In this document: positions 63,401 through 64,000 of the stretch, piece after piece | Numbering within the stretch: position 1 is the stretch's first letter | Layout of the letters: the number at the start of each line of letters is the position of its first letter | Assembly (NCBI GenBank): GCA_002189035.1 | Contig: CM007989.1 | Location: forward strand, 7,049,501 to 7,113,500 | Direction of reading: 5' to 3' | DNA: 64,000 nt | From: Utricularia gibba | Lineage: Eukaryota > Streptophyta > Magnoliopsida > Lamiales > Lentibulariaceae | Made by a program: the position numbers and the translations under genes | The notes under the pieces: generated by a model | What the model saw: only the letters and a program-made list of their open reading frames with translations | The model's database searches: none | Told to the model about the DNA's origin: nothing

Positions 63401-64000
63401 AACTTCCATTATATTTTCAGGTTCAAGTGAAAGAAACAATGGATGATGAAGAGAGCTCCAAAGACCTTGACTTGAACACTTGGCCTGCAAGATTCGACAA
63501 GCTACGGAGCCAGATCATTGAACTCTGGCAGAGTTGCAATGTTTCATTGGTGCACAGAACATATTTCTTCCTCCTGATCAAGAAGGAATTGACATACTCC
63601 ATCTATGTGGAGGTTGAACACAGGAGACTTTCCTTCCTCAAGGAAACATTTTCTAGAGGTAATTCCGCTCAACAAGATGGCCGGGTTCTAACACAAGCAT
63701 CAAGGTAACTGGAAAACGAACACCTGAATTGAAAATAAGAATGCATCTATCCTGTAATGTCAAGTGATTTATGATCAAGAAGTTGAATTATACTGAAATC
63801 ATTTGCAGCAAGAAAGCTTTGCAGCGGGAAAGGGAGGTGCTGAGCCGGCTGATGTACAAGAGGTACACAGAACAGGAGAGGATCCAGCTATATGAGGAGT
63901 GGGGAATCGCGGTGAATTCCAAGAGGCGGCGGCTGCAGTTGGCACGGCGATTGTGGACTGATGCAGGGAGTTTGTATCATGTCGCAAAGAGTGCCGCCAT
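60435..64000 (+). CDS. KIN7: Kinesin-7 family motor (KIN-7E/F type), 3' end outside the window
   Basis: A plus-end microtubule motor of the plant KIN-7 family, which includes the cytokinetic NACK kinesins. Exons: 60435-60648, 60753-60842, 60952-61052, 61167-61280, 61354-61435, 61517-61584, 61699-61764, 61828-61952, 62052-62378, 62457-63353, 63421-63704, and 63809 to the window edge. Motor: [21 protein letters not shown]-loop [13 protein letters not shown], switch [14 protein letters not shown], switch [16 protein letters not shown], and [15 protein letters not shown] coiled coil follows ([38 protein letters not shown]), then the C-terminal DUF3490 region ([36 protein letters not shown]). In exon 9 one base is missing at the G5 run 62118-62122 ([13 protein letters not shown] expected); with it the exon ends in phase 0, matching exon 10. 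The transcript continues beyond the window, so the stop is unseen. Confidence 0.93.

Noticed and set aside
1..64000. CRISPR arrays, bacterial operons, rRNA or organelle insertions
   Set aside because: None seen; all genes are plant nuclear with spliceosomal introns.

Overview
The window is nuclear DNA of a land plant, almost certainly a eudicot. Genes contain many short GT-AG introns, the gene-poor stretches are very AT-rich, and the protein set is plant-specific (PADRE/DUF4228, ZAR1-type LRR kinase, KIN-7 with DUF3490, FAB1 lacking a FYVE finger, RHD3). Protein similarity recalled from memory suggests an asterid, but the sequence alone does not prove that. All gene models below were built by hand from reading frames and splice signals, with phases checked across each junction.

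Layout: 0.95-3.8 kb, a decayed Mutator-like (MULE) transposase; 3.8-5.8 kb, AT-rich DNA with a MITE-like hairpin; 5.8-7.8 kb (+), quinolinate phosphoribosyltransferase (NAD synthesis); 8.6-11.6 kb, AT-rich spacer; 12.6-18.7 kb (+), a FAB1 PI3P 5-kinase; 19.4-19.65 kb (+), a relic of the last exons of a MATE transporter; 20.07-21.02 kb (-), a PADRE protein; 23.7-25.8 kb (+), MAF1; 26.56-28.83 kb (+), a full MATE/DTX transporter; 29.0-32.9 kb and 35.3-39.0 kb (both -), two tandem RHD3-like GTPase genes that both look broken; 42.0-44.6 kb (+), a PKHD-type 2-oxoglutarate oxygenase; 45.6-48.6 kb (+), PIG-W/GWT1; 49.1-51.3 kb (+), a PB1-domain protein; 53.7-55.0 kb (+), an SDT1-like HAD phosphatase; 55.3-57.5 kb (-), a ZAR1-like LRR receptor kinase; 60.4 kb to the window end (+), a KIN-7 kinesin cut off at its 3' end.

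The genes are ordinary dispersed plant genes with unrelated jobs (NAD synthesis, phosphoinositide signalling, Pol III repression, export, GPI-anchor synthesis, mitotic motor); there is no operon or cluster logic. I found no new biological system. The parts worth a second look are: (i) four otherwise intact plus-strand genes each need exactly one extra base, three of them demonstrably at a G homopolymer, which points to under-called poly-G in the assembly rather than to pseudogenes; (ii) the tandem RHD3 pair, where each copy has lost a different part of the GTPase domain, with a shared GC-AG intron and duplicated upstream modules that suggest a lost third copy; (iii) the MATE relic 9 kb from its apparent source gene; (iv) a palindromic MITE-like element.
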